64,000 nt of DNA from contig JAETXT010000002.1 in the NCBI GenBank assembly GCA_019188255.1, positions 1,984,001-2,048,000 on the forward strand, read 5' to 3'. The notes below the pieces were generated by a model. That model had not been told where the DNA came from. It saw only the letters and a program-made list of their open reading frames with translations, and ran no database searches. The position numbers and the translations under genes were made by a program. Below are positions 11,736 through 24,359 of the stretch, one piece after another. This DNA comes from Verticillium longisporum. Lineage: Eukaryota > Ascomycota > Sordariomycetes > Glomerellales > Plectosphaerellaceae. Within the stretch, counting starts at the first letter, position 1. Each line of letters opens with the position of its first letter.

Positions 11736-12161
11736 GGAATGGCAACAACCTCACTCCGTCAACGAGTCAACCCAGGCGCAACATTCCTCAGAACCGCACG
11801 TTCGTGTGCGACATCCCACCCCACCAGCGTGTATTTTCCCTGCCAGCCCTGTCGTGCTGCTTGCTCGATTGCACGGGAGTCGAGCAAAGACAGCTGTCTC
11901 GTCGTCTCGTTGGTGACGAAAGGACTCCATTTCTCGACTGGCGTCCATTCCCAACCCCAGTTGCCCTGGCAGAAGGCTGCGAAGCGAAGGAGAGGCGCAG
12001 AGACGTCGAGACGAAGAGACAAGGTGTATTTGTTGACTCGCATCCCCGTCTTCCATCGTCCCAAAACGGCCTTCTTCGAGGCAAGTCGTTCATTTATCCC
12101 ATCTCAACTGCAAGTCCATTCCTCTCAACACTACTGCCTCTGCGTGCAGGCGGCCCATTCT
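11736..12161. promoter_or_regulatory. Cluster of five AbaA-type CATTCY sites upstream of wetA
   Basis: CATTCC or CATTCT occurs at 11782-11787, 11946-11951, 12117-12122 and 12156-12161 on the plus strand and at 11736-11741 on the minus strand. All lie within 545 bp upstream of the wetA ATG. CATTCY is the published AbaA (TEA/ATTS domain) response element, and wetA is a known AbaA target in Aspergillus. A random 545-bp stretch would carry about one half of a site on both strands together, so five is a marked excess. Confidence 0.6.
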
Positions 12162-12277
12162 TCACTCGCAACGTCGCCGAAAACGATTACCGGGGAAGCT
12201 GCCCGCCCTTTCCACGTCCACTTCCACGTCCACTTCCATAGCGATTCTCTTGACTGGTTTTTGTTTGCGTCAAAGGC

Positions 12278-14721
12278 ATGACGGTGCCCGTCTCACACTA
12301 TGAGCGGCCGGGCTCGAGCGGCACCGGCCCGCATGTGAAGAGTGAGTATGACGATCTGGGTTATTCCGCGGTGCAATTCTCGGTTGATTCACTGGACGCG
12401 GACGTGGTCAACTTTGAGGCGAGCAAAGATGGTTACCACGGCGGCTCTACGGCAGCGCACAACGAGGCCATGGACTGGGGGTCTGCGATGCCAGCGGACG
12501 ACCTGCGCTTCGACGACTTTCTCGACCTCGACAGCATGTCACATACGGGTGACGAGTGGCCTGACCAGCCCGACTCGCTCTTCTTCGACATGCCTGCCCT
12601 TGACGGGTCCACCTCCACAACGAGCGTATCGGACGATCTCGACGACCTGCTGAGTTGCCACTCTCAGCAGCAACACAACCACCAGCACCACCTGCACCAG
12701 CACCACCAGCACCACCAGCTGCTGCTGCAGGTTCCGCCCGTGGAGGCTAGGACTAGCACGACAGCTGGTCCCGCTGCCACTAGCTGCATGGCGGCTGGTA
12801 GTGGTGTTGGTAGTGCTAGCGGTGGTAGCGGCGTCATTCGCTTTCCCTCTGCCCACCAGGAGGACTGCGGTCCAGCTGCTGAGGTTACCGATGTTACTGC
12901 GCATATACGCCCGGGCAAGAGCCAGCCTTCTCCGGCGATCGCCCGTGGTGGGGTGGGACTGGGACGTGGAGGGGGAGGGGCAGGTGGCAGAGTCCCAGGA
13001 GGACAAAGGAAAACACCGTCGACCTATCCGGACACAGCTCTCGGCCTTGGCGGCACCGAGTCGATCTCTGACTCTGAGCTGCTACGGCTCGAGGGTATCT
13101 CGTTGAAAGCGTCACCTTCTCGCGTCCCGCCCCTGGGCCATGTCTCACACTCGCAACCTCCCACCCCCCTCCTCCACCAAGGCCAGGGCCCGGCCACCTC
13201 CAAGCCTACTCCCGCTACTGCTACCACCACCACCTCCTCCTCCCCCGCCGCCGCTACTACTGGCAGCCGGAGCTTCTTCAAGGCCGTTGCCTCCAAGATC
13301 CAAAAAGCAGCCACCGTCCGCTCTAAGCCTTCCTTTTCCCGGACCACCATCAACACCACTGAGCGCGACTCTTCCACCATGTCCACACTCTCTATCGACA
13401 GGCCCATCTCACCTGCCGTCTCCCCTCGCAAAGCATTCAAACTCCGTCCTGACCAGCAACAAATGGGCATCCCCGACGGCTCTCACCCACAGCAACAACG
13501 CCTCCCCATCTCACCTCCCAACAGTGCAACCATTCCCCAGGGCCTCTCCAACCCGTTCTGTAACGGCTTCGTTGAGGACCCGTTCGGCTTCGACCCCAGC
13601 GTCGCTTCTGGTCCCTCACCTGCCGTCTACAAGAGACAAGCCCCTCATACACCCATTGACACCCCCGTGCTCGAGGACGACAAGGGCAACATGTACTTCC
13701 AACAGCCCATCCACCCTCATCAGGGCGGCATCGCCCAGGCTAACAAGGCCGCATGGCCCCTGCCCTCCTCGTCGGCGCATGCCGACTCTCACGGAAACAT
13801 GGCCTGGTCCAACTCGTTCGCTCAGTCTGACGGCCTCGACACCACGCAGTGGTGGGATGGTCCTGTCGACCTCAACGACGCCAGCTCACAGTTCCAGGCC
13901 CAGAATGCCCGCAATGCCACTTACAACCTCGCCCTCCACACCCAGCAAGCCGCTGGTGGTGCGGGTAGGGACATGGCGTATGAGTATCATAACCAGGGCC
14001 AACAGCAGCAGCACATGCCTACTGCTGGCAACCCCCACGAGATGTCAGGACTCATGATCCAGATGTCCCAGGCCAACCGTTCTTCATCGTCGCCGGTTGT
14101 CCAGTCCGGCGCCTATACACACATCCCCCAGCACCACCACGCAGTGGTGCAACATCACCAACAGCAACTGCAGCATCAAATGCCGCCCCAACCCCAGACC
14201 GAACGTCGCCCGCGCATGCCGCGCGCTCCTTCGGCTGGTGCACGACACATGACGACGCCAATGCGCCGGCAACGCCCCTCCTCCGCCAACCGTAACCGGG
14301 CTCGAGACTCGTCATCAGCCAGTCCCACGCCCAACGGTCGGTCTCGCAACTCGTCTGGCTCCTCCAATGCTGGCGGTCCCGTCATCGGCGCGAGCGTGAA
14401 GAAGCGCCGCTCCTTCCAGACCCCAGCCGGCGGTCGCCCTGGCCACCCGCGCACGCCCAGCGGTGGCAGCAGTGGCGCGCTCGGGCTCGGCATTGGCATG
14501 GGCGATGGCGGCGGCGGCGGCGGCGGCTTTGTCAACTTCACACCCAGCGATCACACTCTTCTCATGACGGGTGTTGCCCCTCGGGCTCCAGCAAGACCAA
14601 GGCGCGGCGCGAAAAAGAGGCTCTCGAAAAGAGGCGACGCATGAGCGAGGCAGCCCTCAAGGCCGTCGCAGCAGCAGGCGGCGACATTGACAAGCTCGTC
14701 GAAGAGGGTTTTGTTTTCTAG
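12278..14721 (+). CDS. wetA: Developmental regulator WetA (C-terminus frame-broken)
   Basis: WetA acts in the nucleus late in conidium formation and controls spore-wall maturation and dormancy; in Aspergillus it is downstream of BrlA and AbaA. The frame from 12278 encodes a low-complexity protein. It has an acidic N-terminus, a Gln/His tract near 129-150 (CAG/CAC codons), Ser/Pro/Thr-rich middle parts, a basic segment near 685-700 and a Gly run near 760. The conserved WetA C-terminus starts at GGFVNFTPSDHTLLMTGVAP. There the frame is broken: continuing gives an unrelated stop at 14644. Shifting by one base after the CCCC at 14577-14580 restores SGSSKTKARREKEALEKRRR and a Gly-Gly-Asp segment ending VEEGFVF at the TAG 14719-14721. 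One base added to the run gives 814 residues. A sequencing error is the likeliest cause. Confidence 0.93.
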
Positions 14722-16224
14722 TACTCGGGCACTCTCTCTATCTTTACACAGGCGGCGTCTTACCGGGGTGTCTCATGGGACTGTACCACTATGGATGGAC
14801 AGGCGGAGTTTTATTTGTTTCCCCATCTTCTCCGTGAAAGGGCCTGGGGAACAACACAAATGGATCGGGGGCAGGCTTTTCGGAGTCGTTGATTTTGGCT
14901 TTGGACCCTTCACTTTTCTTTCCTTTTCACACCCCTTTCCCTCATTGTATCACCATTCACCCCCATCTGGTTGGGTGACTTACAGCATACCGAGCGCAAG
15001 CTTGTCTCTCTAATTTCTTTTTCCCTTCCCGCCTCCACACCCATACCTCTTTACTTACTACCCTCATTACTTACCTCTCTTTTGTCTTTTTCTCCATCTA
15101 GTCACCGATTTTCAGCGGGCAGGTTTCTTGGCTTTGTGGACTGGTCGTTTTAGTTTCTCCTGTTAAACCCGCAAAAGGGACAGATATCGAATACATCAAT
15201 ATCAACTTGACACTCAAACTTCAGTTGGGACAGTCCTTTCGCCGAGGAGACGCTGAAAACATGCATTCTCTTCACTGTTGCCGCAGAAACATACCGAAAT
15301 TCGCGATGCGGCCACCATCCGAACTCATCCGTCGTCGGCCGCGTTGCTCTCAGCAACGGCACATTCCAGTGAGCAGCAACACTCGACCCAGGGTCGCAAC
15401 AGGACCCTGACCACGCCCACCTGGCACGTTACAACACCCCCCCGACAGAGGCCACAGAGACCACGGAGACCCAGCAGCAGCAGCATAGTCGGCCGCAAAC
15501 AGATAGCTGTCTGGCTGCCCTGACGCCATCGATCTCGGCACCGAACCAACTCCCATGTCAGGGCACAGCGGGGCGAGGCCCAACACAAAGTCTGCAAACA
15601 GACATTTTTCGTCTTGCTCGTCTCTCCCTTTGACAGGTTCCTGCGTGTCTCTGATCATGTGTGTCAGGCGCGATAAGGCCCCCGCCGCGGCGTTGCACTG
15701 ACAGCTAGATCTAAGGTTTTGATTGTCAAAGAATTGCTTGCCTGTCTCGCTTCCCCAGTCGCGTGTGGTGGCCCTGGCACTGACGCGATGGCAGAGAGAA
15801 CCGTGGGTGGTCATCGAGCTGTCTGCAAACGGCCTGTTTGTGGTGTAGAAGCTGGGGGGCGAGTGGGCGGATGGCTACGTCCGGCCTCGCAACGGCGGCG
15901 GGATCTTGCCTTGGTCGCCGCGATGGGGGCAAAGAATGGGAAGCGAATGGGACCTGCCCACTGCGAAAAGACCAAAGAGGGACACTCGTCTAGGCCTGGA
16001 TGTGCCTTTCCGCCCAGGCGAGACGAGTCGAATGTCCATCCCAGCTTCGAAGCCCATCACATCACGACCTCGCGGGAAAGGTGTACCCGAGCATCGGTGC
16101 TCTGCTTTCGTCGCGACGAGCGGCCACTGACGACAACGACGAGGCTTTGCGTGACTAAAGATGAATCGTGGCTTGCCACAGGGCTGGCAAGCGCTCGCCG
16201 TTCCACGCCTCCTCGTCTTGCTTG

Positions 16225-16293
16225 GCTGGTCTCTACGGAACGTGATGGCTGGCCTCTTCGTAACGTGATCGCTGGCCTCTTCGTAACGTGACC
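16225..16293. repeat. Tandem repeat, 3 x 23 bp
   Basis: Three adjacent 23-bp units begin at 16225, 16248 and 16271. The second and third differ only near their last bases; the first has four or five changes. Each contains GCTGG and AACGTGA. Confidence 0.85.
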
Positions 16294-16958
16294 AGAGTAA
16301 CAGTATCTGAAGCATCGCGACCCCCCCCGAAACGGACTCTGCTGCTCTCAACTACATGGTACGTCGCGCGCTGAACTCCTAACGCACGGCGGTAAATGCT
16401 ACCGCCGTCGCAGGTGGGGGAAGCTCCTGAGCTGCACGGCGCCTATGCCATGCCAGATTAAAACGTGACGGCTCGACGCCACTGATCCTCGCCCACGGTG
16501 TCTCAGTCAGGGGACTCCTTTCTTCAATCGACCCCAACCCACACACCCTCCCTGCCTTTATCGTGGTCCTCATTCCCACCCCTCTAGATCGAGGCCCGAT
16601 CGGCCGAAATGCACGACACGGCTGACGGCCTACGTTTGGCGCGACAACTCGCTTGAAGAAGTCCAGCGAGTACCCTGATCACAGCTGGGCGACAAGTGAA
16701 AGAAGGGAGACGAGAGAAGAGGGGCGGTTCTCCGTTTGACCAACCGGTAAACCGAAAGCATCACATCCAGTTTAAGGATTGAGAGCTTGGCATGACATGT
16801 CTCAGAAGAGGCTCCATCTTTCTCGACTCTTTCTGGGCTTAGTCCGGGAAGACACGCCTGGATCCTGCCACTCCCAGAGGCTGATTCTTCGAATCGACTT
16901 CTGTCATGCCTTTTCCGAATTCGAGTGGTGTGGCCAGCCCCATTGGTCCTGGCGTCTA

Positions 16959-16963
<5 letters not shown>

Positions 16964-16989
<26 letters not shown>
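16964..16989. repeat. CT dinucleotide microsatellite
   Basis: Uninterrupted CT/TC tract of about 26 bases in the gene-free block. Confidence 0.9.
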
Positions 16990-19900
16990 ACCAAGTCCCA
17001 CGGTGAAATCTGCTCAAAGACGTAGTCGTGACACGCAAGATCCATGCCTGTCTTACTGGCCGAAACTATGGAGCCCCGGAAGCCATCGAGATGTTGAGCG
17101 TCTGACTGCACGAGCACGGCATTTCTAAACAGGGATACGGAAAGAGAAGGAGGGGGGCTGATCCGGCGCACACCGGACAGGTTGACAGTGCCCCCGCTCA
17201 CGATGTCCCTCATCCCCACCACAGTCGCCGAGTCCGAACCGACCAGGTCCGACGTCAGGGTTATCTGACAGGCCACATCTTGCCCCCATGAGCCGGAACG
17301 GGCATGGCGGCTCCGCTATCACCCATGAGTCGATCACTCCCCACCCGGCACTGTCGACGACTTTCTTCACACGCCCCCTCCGAAAAGGCAACCCCTCCTT
17401 GCCCTCTTGGGCCCAAGCAGTGTCTTACCATCTTCAGTTTTTTCCTCACTGGCCATTTACACCTCTCATACTCTGATCGGATCGCGAACTCCGAAGAAGC
17501 AGCCTGGGCGTTTACTACATGTCGTTGTCTTGGCAGCGCTGGCCCCCGCGCCCCCTTGAGAGGGCCATGATTGGGGGAGAGAGAGGGAGAGGCCTCTTCG
17601 CCATGCTCATGGAGGCATAGCGTCCGCCGTTCCGGGCTTTGACAGCTCCCTGTAGCGCTGCGAGGATTCGCGCTTTTTCGGCCACACTGTTGAGGGAGGA
17701 GATCAGCTGGACGAGACAGCCACCGGTACCTTATCGTAGGTGGTTAAGTGATGGATAGCCCTGCAGGTCAAGAACGGGGATGAAGCTATGATGGAGCAGG
17801 ACAACAGTTCGCCAGGGCTCTTGGCCTGGAAAGACCAGAGCCATGGCCAACTCCTGCTTCGCTTGACTTTGTCGGGGCGGCGATCGTCCACGCTCTGGCT
17901 CGATTCGCGCTTGGCAGGGCCTCGCTCGATGAGGCCCTCGCTTGACGATACCTTGTCTGTCCTCGTGGCATTGACGGCGGCTGGCAAGAGGCGAGACTGC
18001 GGCGAGGTTCGAATGGCCTGTCTTGTCTTGGAAGAGTGTCCGGCGTTCTCGTGCCTTGTCCGAGCGTCTGTCACTCTTCTGTGGCGAGAGAGGCCTTACC
18101 GTTCCATCATACGACAGTCGTCGCAATAAAGGTCTGCCACGTCAACGATCAGCCCATCCATGACGCAGTCGCACACGTACTGGCGGGCGAAAATTATCGG
18201 GGAGGGAGAAAGCTTGAGACAGAAACTGTGACGCTCCAGTTTACCGACTATCCTGGCCAAAGACGAGACGTTGAAGTCGGCCCGTCAGACGTGACGGAGC
18301 TTGCCTTCACTCGCCGCCGCTGTGACCCGTTGTCTCCCGTCCGTCACTCGAGTCCCCCAGGTGTCTGTGGGTAGAGCACTGAGTAAAAAGGACAAGGCGC
18401 ACCGAGTTGAAATGTAAAGACCAGAGAACAGACGTCTAATGCCCCCTCGTTTGGCCCCAACCATGCACCCCTGACATCTAGACAGACCCCAGATCTGAAT
18501 CGTCCTTCATGATGCCATGATCTGCACGCTCATCGTGGCGAACAGCGACCGCGCGAGACACCAGGCACCGGCTCTCGAGGCTCAAGCCTCGCGCCTCGAC
18601 CTCACAAGTCCAGCGGAAAGACGTCAAAGGGCCCCCATCTCTTGCCTTCACCCCCCCCTCTCTCCCCCTTCTTCCACCATGACAGCTCAGCTGGTCTCTT
18701 GGGGACGCGTGCCGACGACGTAAAGACTCTAATCGCGTAGGTAGACGCCCCGTTACAATCCTCAGTTACACTCCCCCCCTCTCTCTCCTTCTCTTTCTCC
18801 TTCTCACTGCCTTATACTTCTTCTCCAGCTGTTCCGGACCTCTCAAGGGCCTCTTAACCTTCCCGCCAGGGGAACTCACCCCTCATCCCATCACTGGCCC
18901 AAGCTAGCATGTTCGTCACAAACCTTGAAAGAGTTCTCCGTCAACAAGCAAACCCTCTGCCCCCTCCCCCCGCTTCCTTGGCCATCAGCCCCGATGAGAA
19001 GGGCGAGTGATGACCAGCGCCTCATCCTAAACGCCTAGCCTCATCGCCCGCCACAGCGCACGCCCAGGCTACCTAGGAAAGGAAAAGGCTCTATCCTTAC
19101 CCAGGCTGTCCTCGCTGCCCTAGCCTCGAGCTTTACATACAAGCCAGGCCATAGCTCCAGGCCCGTTTCTCACGTCTTAGACGCGGGAAGGCTGAACCGG
19201 AGGTGAGCAAGGGCCATACTCATCTATCCTATCATCACTCGTATTTTGTCCTCTAGTCCTCGGTCCTCGACTAAACGGAGCCACATGGCGCTGGTTCCCT
19301 CCCCCCCCTCAACGGCCGCACTCCACAACGGCGCGGAACCTTGCTGTCGCTCACCCGGCTCCGCGCGCGCGTTTATGACGGCCAGCCAGCAAGCCCGCCC
19401 CGCCAGCCGAGGCCAGTCAATGAGACGATAGGCATCAGAGCCAGAGGCCAGCCTTCTCGCCCCTCTCTGGGCGCCCCGCGATATCTGTGGCTAGATATCA
19501 GCTTGACCGGCCTATCTCACCCTCCGGTGCTGGTCGGCTCTCCCCTAAGCCACCTCAGATCACACCCCCTACCCATCACCTTTACGGTGCCTCTCAACTC
19601 CGATCCGCGTCTCTCACCCGACGCATCGCCTGCCTCCACACTAACGTCAAGGCCCATCTGTGACCCCTGCCCCTGTCCCTGCTTCTCGACCTCACCAGAT
19701 CGAGGTTCTTCAAGCGAGAAGCAGCCGATGCCCCGTCGAATCAGGGCGCCATCCGCTTGCCTGCTTGCCTGTATGCTTGCCTGCCTGCTTGCCTGCCAGT
19801 CTGTCCAGTCGGCATGACCCCCCCTTCACGCAGCACTCCACACATCTCCCCAAGCTAGGCCTGCTCTGTTGCTGGCTCTCGCTCCTCACACTACCAACTG

Positions 19901-20545
19901 ACACATGCCATCCGAGCGCCTCCCCCGGCCCCCTCCCCCGTCGCTTTGCCATCATGCTCTGCCGTGACGAAATCCCATGCCCGCCATACCAAGAGGGGGG
20001 ACCCTGACGCAGAGAAAAAAGCGGCCCTTGAAGAGAAGCGAAGTGACCTGTCGATACGACCATGCGCAGTTCCTGCATCTTCCCCCTGTGCTCCCACGCG
20101 CATGACACACCCCCTCCCCCCCTTCTTCCCCAGTAATCCAAGTTGTGACAGGCGCAGCCAAGCCAGCGTGCAGGGTGCTTGAGTTTCCCCCTACGCGCGC
20201 GCGAAAGAGAGAGAGTGTGTGTAACAGCGAGCGAGAGAGAGAGAGGAGTGATCACCCCCTCCATGTCCGTCAGCCTTCAGTCCAGTCCAGTCCAGTCCCC
20301 CCTTCAGGCCCATCACACGGAGGTGACATCGACACGGCGCCGAAAGGAAACAAAGAACAATGTCTCACAAGAAGAAGTGGGGGCAGAGGGATGGAGGGCT
20401 GGAAAAAAGTCTACCCACACTTCATCATCAGCCCATGATTGCATATTGCAAAGAGAGAAAAAGAGAGGGAAAAAAAGAAAGAAGGGGGGGGAGACAGAGC
20501 ATCCCGGCGGCAGAGCAGAATGACACGAAAAGATTCTCGTTCCGT

Positions 20546-20590
20546 TTCCTCTCTTTCGGGTTCCTCTCCCTCGGGTTCCTCTCCTTCGGG
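20546..20590. repeat. Tandem repeat, 3 x 15 bp
   Basis: Units of the form TTCCTCTCYYTCGGG begin at 20546, 20561 and 20576, with one or two changes between copies. Confidence 0.85.
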
Positions 20591-22084
20591 CATGCCGCCG
20601 TTCATCCCCCGCTTCCACCGCGATGACCGCCTTGATATGCACGCCGCCGAGAGAGCCCCGGCCATTTCTCCGCCGTGTGGGGGTCCCATCCTTTTTCTTC
20701 TAATTCCCCTGCCGTCTTATTGCCGGTCTGCTCTTCCGTCTGCCTTCACCCGAGTCAGCCCAGCAAGGCCAGGCCGTGCCGTCCGTGTCGCGTCGGTCCT
20801 CATCCGCGCCCCCGCGCGCGCCTTCCGTGACGAAAAGGCTAGGGGAAGCCGGCGCTTTGCCCCCCAAACGACGGCGACCTCTCGCGCACCCCGAACGTTG
20901 GGGGGGATCCAGGGACGGGACCGGATCAGATGGATATGGTGGGTGAAGTAGCGCAGGAGCAGACAAGAAAGAGAGAGAATAGAGGGTGTGGGGAGAGGGA
21001 GAGGGACGGCGGCGGTGGTGGTGATGGTGGGTTTGCCGCGGCCTTCAGCAGCGCATCCCGTCCGACTGCCGTTGAACTGGCAAGGTAAGGTAAGGTCAGG
21101 TAATGTTCGCTTCGTGTCGTCTCGCCTCGCCTCGCTCCCTCCCACGCACCCCTCCCCCTTGCCAGTCCGCTTATCGCCGAAAGGAGCACCGGCATTTGTA
21201 AAGTAGGTAATCTGTAATCGACGACCAGGCCAGGGGCCGAGGTGACTCGGTGATAACTTAAATATTACCACATGAATTGCCATCAAGGTTTTCCCCGTCG
21301 TCGCCAGGTCCAGGTCCAGGCAACCTTCGTTGACGTCTCTGTGGCTCCCCTCAACCGCATCGTCACCTGCCGGTTGTGTCATCGTCGCAAGATTTCGAGC
21401 CATCTCAAGCTCAGCACTGCCCACCTCTCATTACTCAAGTCAAGGCGACAGAAACCCCTGACCACGTCACACAGTCACGCCGTCTGCGCCCTTCGGATGC
21501 TGCTGCGGCAATCTCAAACCCACAACATAACGCCGGCAACCCCAGCAATGAGATATCGTGACAAGACGGCAAGAGTAACAGCAACAAAGAGAGTCGATTG
21601 ACTATCGTACGAGTTCCCAGGGCCGCCAGCCTATATCGATACACCAATGGCAGCCCACGACTCGAACACGTTGGCCGCGGCATGTATGCAACAGCGCCCG
21701 TTGTTCATCGTCCTCTGCTTTGCCCCCGTTGAGCTGGCCAGTCCAGCTGCGAGACCCTGTCTCGATGTCCCTTCCCAATGACCCAGCCTATATACAAAGC
21801 AGACTCGTACAGCTTGGCCGACTCTCCTCTGACAGCCGGCTCGGCAATCAATAACGCCTAGTTCTCAAGACGCCGTCTTCATGCTCGGAGGCAAGAGATT
21901 CGTTGAAACTAAAATATAGGAAAATGGAGGGGGAGGGCTCGTCCTCGACATCATGTGAGGCGAGTCCATGCCAGTGGGGGTCGTGAGTGAATACCTCTGG
22001 GCCAGTGGCCGAGGCACTCAGAGCCGAGATGGTTCTCGGCCAAATGCTCTACTCGAAAATGATAATGAAACACGATAGATGAGC

Positions 22085-24359
22085 TTAGTGCTCGTAGCCG
22101 GCACCGCGTTGCCACGGGCTGTTTCATGTTAGTACTCGTTGCGTCGATTAGAGTTATTTGAGTTCAACTGACCTGGCGTTGTTTTGTGACCTGTAGCCCG
22201 CCGGGCTGGCATTGTGCTGCTGGCGGAGGCTCTGTTGGCCTCCCGCACCGCCGTAGGGGCTGGGCGACCTCAGACTCGAGGCGTAGGGGCTGCCGCGGTT
22301 GTCGGCAGGGAACAGAGGCACCGAAGGGTCCACCGGAGAGCGCGGCGGGTTGCCGATGCGGTTGACCGACGTCTGAGACTGCGCGGCCAGCGGGTGGCCA
22401 TTGCCGTCCACGCGGCGGCGCATCGACTCGGACGAGATGGACTCGTTGTCGTCATCAAGGTCAAGCTGCGACTTGTACCCGGCCTTGTCACCACGGGCCG
22501 TCGCGGCCAGAGCGTCGAGCTCAGTCGTCGTGTTCAGCTGGGTCTGCGACTTCATAAAGGAGACACGGTCGTCGGCCATGAACTGGTACTTGGCATCGGG
22601 GTTCTTGCGCCAGAAGACAATGGTGCTCGAGATGATGACCATGATGAGCAGAATCAGGGAGAAGGCGGCGTTGGCAATGAACAGCACGACACCGGTGGCA
22701 CCGGGGACGATGTCGGGCGCGGCGTAGACATTGGTCATCATGAAGAGGAAGACGGAGTTGAGGAAGTTCATGACGCAAATGGCAATGTTGAACGAGTTGA
22801 TGCTCTTGTCCATCCAGGGGCGCAGGACACTGGCGGCGATGAGAGCGGCGGCCTCAATGACCATGAAGGCGATGGCCTGCACGACTCCAACGTGCTGGCC
22901 GAAAGCGACGAACATGCCCTTGATGAGGGTGTAGAAAGAGTAGGGGCGATGAAGTAGTATGCCGAGGCGCGGAACTGGACGTAGAGGAAGCCCCACTTGT
23001 TGAGGGCCTGGGGGTCCGAGTAGAGGATGTAGGCCGGGTTGCGGTGCATGGCGACGGAGCGACGAGCGATGCGGATGACCTTGAACGAGGCCCAGCCAAG
23101 GGTGATCAACATGCCGAAGAAGAAGAAGATGGCGAGGACGACCTCGGCGGGCGAGTCGCGCTGCGTGAGCTCCCAGAGGCAGAGGATCGTCATCATGGGG
23201 AAACCAATGAGCGTGACACGGAACAAGATGCCCTTGAGGACGGTGAGCCAACCGTTGCGGAACTCGAGGAAGCTGTCGCTCTTCATCCACCTCTGCCTGA
23301 CGCACAGCTCAGTGAAACCCTTGAAGAGAGCGACGACGAGAACGGTGAGGACGGCGAAGATGCAGTAGAAGGTGAGGCCGGTCATGAAGAGGTTGGTCGA
23401 CTCAATCTTGGCACGGAAGGCGACACGCTGGATACCGTACACGATGAAGGAGCCGGAGCTGAGCTGAATGTTGGCGCGCTTGGCGAGGGCTGTGCCAGCA
23501 CGAGCCATGATGCCAGCGGCACCCTCAGTAAAGTCGACCGATCGCTTGGTGACCTGGACGGAGGAGGTCCTCATCGAGTTGAACAGAGTGCTGGGCTCAC
23601 CGCCGGTGGCACGCTGGTACCAGGTGAAGACGTCCTGCATCCAGCCGACGCGAATGATACCCATGGACCACATGAAGTTCTGGGTCCAGGCCTGGACGAC
23701 GGGGGCAGGTGAACACCAGTGAGGCCAATGATGGCCTGGGCCTGGAAGTAACCGAAGAGAGACAGGGTGTTGGCGGCCAAGTGAGCGGCGGCATTGGTGT
23801 GGCCCATGCCGGAGACGACAGCGGCAGCGATGAGACCGAGAATGGCGATGAGAGCAGTGGCCCACTTGACTCCGACAAGGTCGACAGTCTTTCCGTTGGA
23901 GAAGTCGGCTTCGACACAGGCAACGCTCTCGCCGGTTTCCGTCAGGTTGAGGTAGGCGCGGAAGGTGGCATCAAGATCGGGGATGGAGAAGGCGATACCG
24001 GGGATGACCTTGGTGGCCTCCTCGTCGATGTCAATGTTGAACTTGAGGTTGATCTTGTCGGCGGTCATGGGGCACAGACCAGCGAGGTCAATGTCACAGG
24101 GGTCGATGGTGCGGTGGATGACTTCGTAACCGTAGGCCTTGAGCGAGATATCGAAGACGACGCTGCCCTGGACGGAGGAGACGGCGACAATGTTGACAGT
24201 AGCGGTACCGTTGTCGGGGGTGAAGACGACGTTGAACAGACTGGCCGAGAACATGGAATCAGACTGGCACGTGTTGAGCGACTTGGACTCGAGCTTGCGG
24301 ATGGCCACGACGGGCGACAAGGCCGCCGAAAGGAGGAGGAGGAGCGGTGACCACCTCAT
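22085..24359 (-). CDS. TRP-like / flavin-carrier (Flc) membrane protein, two frame breaks
   Basis: Member of the fungal Flc/Pkd2 TRP-like channel family, which acts in the ER or plasma membrane in Ca2+ and cell-wall homeostasis. Exons are 24359-22173 and 22118-22085, with an intron of 54 bp (GTCAGT...CAG). The signal peptide MRWSPLLLLLSAALSPVVA leads into an ML-like lumenal domain (about 20-170; CQSDSMFSASLFNVVFTPDN, paired Cys). Then come about nine membrane segments and a Ser-rich cytosolic tail; exon 2 gives the family-typical ending SPWQRGAGYEH. The frame breaks twice inside conserved sequence: at GGGGG 23701-23705 (LTGVHLPP to VVQAWTQNF) and at GGGG 22943-22946 (AYYFIAP to YSFYTLIKGM). 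Each is fixed by one base, giving 740 residues. The same frame is open for 280 codons upstream of 24359, but that part looks like pyrimidine-rich 5' UTR. Confidence 0.93.

Larger units (their letters stand above)
14722..22084. other. 7.4-kb gene-free block between wetA and the Flc-like gene
   Basis: No open frame in this block shows protein-like composition, and no intron pattern joins them. Both flanking genes point their 3' ends into it. Contents seen: a CT tract at 16964-16989, a 23-bp triplicate at 16225-16293, GCTTGCCT repeats near 19755-19797, a TCCAG repeat near 20278-20297, a GA-rich stretch near 20199-20245 and a 15-bp triplicate at 20546-20590. Unstructured non-coding DNA or a long non-coding RNA are both possible. 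Confidence 0.5.
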
